Source: Pedobacter insulae (GTDB lineage: Bacteria > Bacteroidota > Bacteroidia > Sphingobacteriales > Sphingobacteriaceae). From it: 64,000 bases of DNA. The DNA is taken from contig NZ_FOPP01000010.1 in NCBI RefSeq assembly GCF_900113525.1, positions 62,001 through 126,000 of the forward strand, in the 5' to 3' direction. Position 1 is the stretch's first letter. Every line of letters begins with the position of its first letter. The notes under the pieces were generated by a model. The model searched no databases. It had not been told where the DNA came from and worked only from the letters and a program-made list of their open reading frames with translations. Below, in pieces: positions 61,616 through 64,000 of the stretch. The position numbers and the translations under genes are program-made.

Positions 61616-64000
61616 ATGAGTAAGGAAATAGAGAAAGATCCACATCAACATATCATTATTAAAGGAGCAAGGGTACACAATTTGAAAAATATTGATGTAG
61701 CAATTCCCAAAAATAAGCTTGTGGTTATTACTGGGATGTCGGGCTCAGGCAAGTCGTCATTAGCATTTGACACCCTGTACGCAGAAGGCCAGCGACGATA
61801 TGTTGAAAGCTTATCGGCGTATGCACGCCAATTTATGGGTAGAATGAATAAACCAGACGTCGATTATATCAAAGGAATCGCACCTGCTATTGCTATTGAG
61901 CAAAAAGTAATTACCTCTAACCCACGATCTACCGTAGGCACCTCTACTGAAATTTACGATTACCTTAAGTTATTATTCTCGAGAATCGGAACTACTTATT
62001 CACCAGTTTCGAACGCAATTGTAAAAAAGGATTCGGTTACAACTGTTGTAGATTTTATTTGTGGCCTAGGTGAGGAAAGTGTGGTCACTATATTTTGTCC
62101 CTTACACCCCCATAACAATCGAAGCATTAAGGAAGAGCTGGCTGTTTTATTACAGAAGGGTTTCTTAAGAGTTTATTTTAAAGGAGTAATCTCCAAAATT
62201 GAAGATGTTTTGGAAGATCAGAACGTGGCTGACACAGAATTAACTGATACGACCACAATAAGAATTTTAATAGACAGGATTGTAGTTAATAGTGAGGAGG
62301 AAACGGTAAGCCGCATTGCTGACTCAGTACAAACTGCCTTTTTTGAAGGGAAAGGCGATTGTTTTGTTGAGCATAATGGGACGCAAACATTTTTCTGTGA
62401 TCGCTTTGAATTAGATGGTGTAAAATTCGAAGAGCCGACACCAAATTTCTTTAGTTTTAATAATCCATATGGTGCCTGTAAGCGTTGTGAAGGCTATGGA
62501 AACGTAATTGGAATTGATGAAGACCTGGTGATTCCCGATAAAAGCAAAAGTTTATACGATAATGCAATCGCCCCATGGCGCGGAGAAAAAATGGGCGAAT
62601 GGTTAAAGAAATTTATCAAAAGTGCGGATAAGTTTGATTTTCCTATTCATCGTTCTTACAGTGAGTTAACTGAAGCGCAACAAAGGGTAATTTGGACAGG
62701 TAATGAATATTTTGCAGGGCTAGATCAATTTTTTAAGGAATTGGAGGAACAAACCTATAAAATTCAATACCGTGTAATGTTATCCCGTTATCGCGGGAAA
62801 ACGATTTGTCCGGATTGTAAGGGTACCCGCTTACGCAAAGATGCCTCTTATGTGAAAATTGGAGGAAAGTCTATATTGGATATGGTGTTAATGCCTTTAT
62901 CCACTATTTTACCATTTTTTGAAAGTTTAAAACTTTCGGATACAGAGCAGAAAATATCCAAACGTCTTCTAGCTGAAATTACCAATAGGGTTTTATATTT
63001 GAATAACGTTGGTTTAGGTTATTTAACCTTAAACCGATTATCTAATACACTTTCAGGGGGAGAAAGCCAGCGGATTAACCTAGCTACCTCGCTTGGTAGT
63101 AGCTTAGTAGGTTCTGTATATGTACTGGATGAGCCTAGCATTGGCCTGCACCCGCGTGATACACACAAGCTGATAGAAGTTTTGCAGTCGCTTCGGAACG
63201 TAGGCAATACTGTTTTAGTTGTGGAACATGAGGAAGAAATGATGCGCGCTGCAGATCATATTATTGATATAGGTCCTGAAGCCGGAACACATGGCGGAAA
63301 TTTAGTTTTCAGTGGTACGTATAAAGAAATTGTTAAAGATAGAAACTCCTTAACTGGTCGTTATTTAGCTGGTAAAGAAGAAATAGATGTGCCGGTTAAA
63401 AGAAGAGAATGGAGAGATCATATCCTGATTAAGGGAGCTAGAGAAAATAACTTAAAAAACATAGATGTAAAATTTCCTTTGGGTGTTTTTACCTGTGTTA
63501 GTGGTGTTTCTGGTTCAGGGAAAACAAGTTTGATCAAAAAGATATTGTATCCGGCGCTGCAAAAAGCTATTGGAAATTATGCTGGGGAACAAACCGGCGC
63601 TTACGATGGTATTTATGGTAATATAGACTTGGTAAGTCAGGTTGAAATGGTCGATCAAAATCCAATTGGTCGTTCATCGCGTTCTAATCCAGTAACTTAT
63701 GTGAAGGCTTGGGACGATATCAGGACATTGTTTTCGGCTCTTCCGGCTGCGAAGGCTGGTGGATTAAAGCCTGCAGCATTTTCATTTAATGTGGAGGGTG
63801 GTCGCTGCGATACTTGCCAGGGTGAAGGCGAAGTTAAGATAGAAATGCAATTTATGGCAGATATCTATTTGCCATGTGAAACTTGTGGAGGAAGAAGATT
63901 TAAACAGCAGGTATTGGATATTACTTACCAAGATAAAAATGTTGCTGATATTTTAGACCTGACGATAGAAGAAGCTGTTGATTTTTTTGCCAAGGAACCT
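61616..64000 (+). CDS. uvrA: Excinuclease ABC subunit A (3' end beyond window)
   Basis: The frame from ATG 61616 stays open for 795 codons to the window end, so the last roughly 140-150 residues are missing. The first ATPase domain has Walker A GMSGSGKSS (about 40-48) and the signature LSGGESQRI (about 478-486), then VYVLDEPSIGLHPRD. Zinc-module cysteines include CKRCEGYG and CPDCKGTR. The second Walker A is GVSGSGKTS, with CDTCQGEGE and CETCGGRR. UvrA recognises bulky lesions with UvrB in nucleotide excision repair. A TATTTTTG box at 61547-61554 is a possible promoter element. Confidence 0.97.
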   Translation, partial: MSKEIEKDPHQHIIIKGARVHNLKNIDVAIPKNKLVVITGMSGSGKSSLAFDTLYAEGQRRYVESLSAYARQFMGRMNKPDVDYIKGIAPAIAIEQKVITSNPRSTVGTSTEIYDYLKLLFSRIGTTYSPVSNAIVKKDSVTTVVDFICGLGEESVVTIFCPLHPHNNRSIKEELAVLLQKGFLRVYFKGVISKIEDVLEDQNVADTELTDTTTIRILIDRIVVNSEEETVSRIADSVQTAFFEGKGDCFVEHNGTQTFFCDRFELDGVKFEEPTPNFFSFNNPYGACKRCEGYGNVIGIDEDLVIPDKSKSLYDNAIAPWRGEKMGEWLKKFIKSADKFDFPIHRSYSELTEAQQRVIWTGNEYFAGLDQFFKELEEQTYKIQYRVMLSRYRGKTICPDCKGTRLRKDASYVKIGGKSILDMVLMPLSTILPFFESLKLSDTEQKISKRLLAEITNRVLYLNNVGLGYLTLNRLSNTLSGGESQRINLATSLGSSLVGSVYVLDEPSIGLHPRDTHKLIEVLQSLRNVGNTVLVVEHEEEMMRAADHIIDIGPEAGTHGGNLVFSGTYKEIVKDRNSLTGRYLAGKEEIDVPVKRREWRDHILIKGARENNLKNIDVKFPLGVFTCVSGVSGSGKTSLIKKILYPALQKAIGNYAGEQTGAYDGIYGNIDLVSQVEMVDQNPIGRSSRSNPVTYVKAWDDIRTLFSALPAAKAGGLKPAAFSFNVEGGRCDTCQGEGEVKIEMQFMADIYLPCETCGGRRFKQQVLDITYQDKNVADILDLTIEEAVDFFAKEP

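Noticed and set aside
1..64000. CRISPR arrays, rRNA genes and insertion sequences
   Set aside because: No regularly spaced repeats beyond the three iterons, no rRNA-like sequence and no transposase frames were found.

Overview
The window looks like chromosomal DNA of a Sphingobacteriaceae-type Bacteroidota (Pedobacter-like is my inference). The evidence is SusC/SusD and FecR/ECF modules, RteC and Bacteroides-type Tra proteins, TAnnTTTG promoter boxes close to start codons, and few Shine-Dalgarno sites. Two regions meet near 47.9-48.1 kb. Bases 1 to about 47,975 are the right part of an integrative conjugative element (ICE) whose left end lies outside the window. Bases 48,026 to 64,000 are AT-richer housekeeping chromosome.

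ICE layout. (a) 0.4-6.2 kb, minus strand: a PRTRC cassette (ThiF, B, an F-position protein, C, E) with a DUF932 protein and an SSB, ended by an intrinsic terminator at 282-311. A conserved leader-like repeat sits upstream of this operon and again at the left window edge. (b) 6.7-11.8 kb, plus strand: four closely spaced cargo genes of unknown function (a protein with faint PLD-like motifs, a large soluble protein, a lipoprotein, and a beta-solenoid-like protein with two C-terminal membrane segments). This is the best candidate for an undescribed system. (c) 11.9-21.5 kb: a membrane LytTR regulator, a small protein, then ECF sigma, FecR anti-sigma, SusC with an STN domain, SusD and a TlpA-like thioredoxin. 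This is a cell-surface-signalled uptake operon. (d) 21.5-26.4 kb, minus strand: a response regulator, lipoprotein, polytopic membrane protein, histidine kinase and AraC-type regulator, then a MauE/DoxX-like membrane protein, a small exported two-cysteine peptide and a membrane-anchored propeller-like protein. Striking operator candidates flank the regulatory genes: a 14+14 bp palindrome and a three-copy 21-bp iterated site. (e) 26.7-27.6 kb: RteC. (f) 28.5-46.1 kb: conjugation genes in the order TraE, (a giant methylase-helicase), TraF, TraG, TraI and two paralogues, TraJ, TraK, a TraL-position protein, TraM, TraN and accessory genes, closed by a terminator at 46,121-46,154. (g) 46.4-48.07 kb: a large serine recombinase whose reading frame runs into the tRNA-Met gene on the opposite strand. 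The relaxase, coupling protein and TraA-D are not in the window and are presumably to the left.

Chromosome: tRNA-Met, a START-like protein, an LptF/LptG permease, ribBA, tamB, tsaD, a small membrane protein, recA, nth, an MFS exporter, a small conserved protein, an ECF sigma factor, and uvrA cut by the window end. These are ordinary single-copy functions (lipid A transport, riboflavin synthesis, envelope assembly, tRNA t6A modification, DNA repair).

All family names come from reading the translated sequences; no database search was run.
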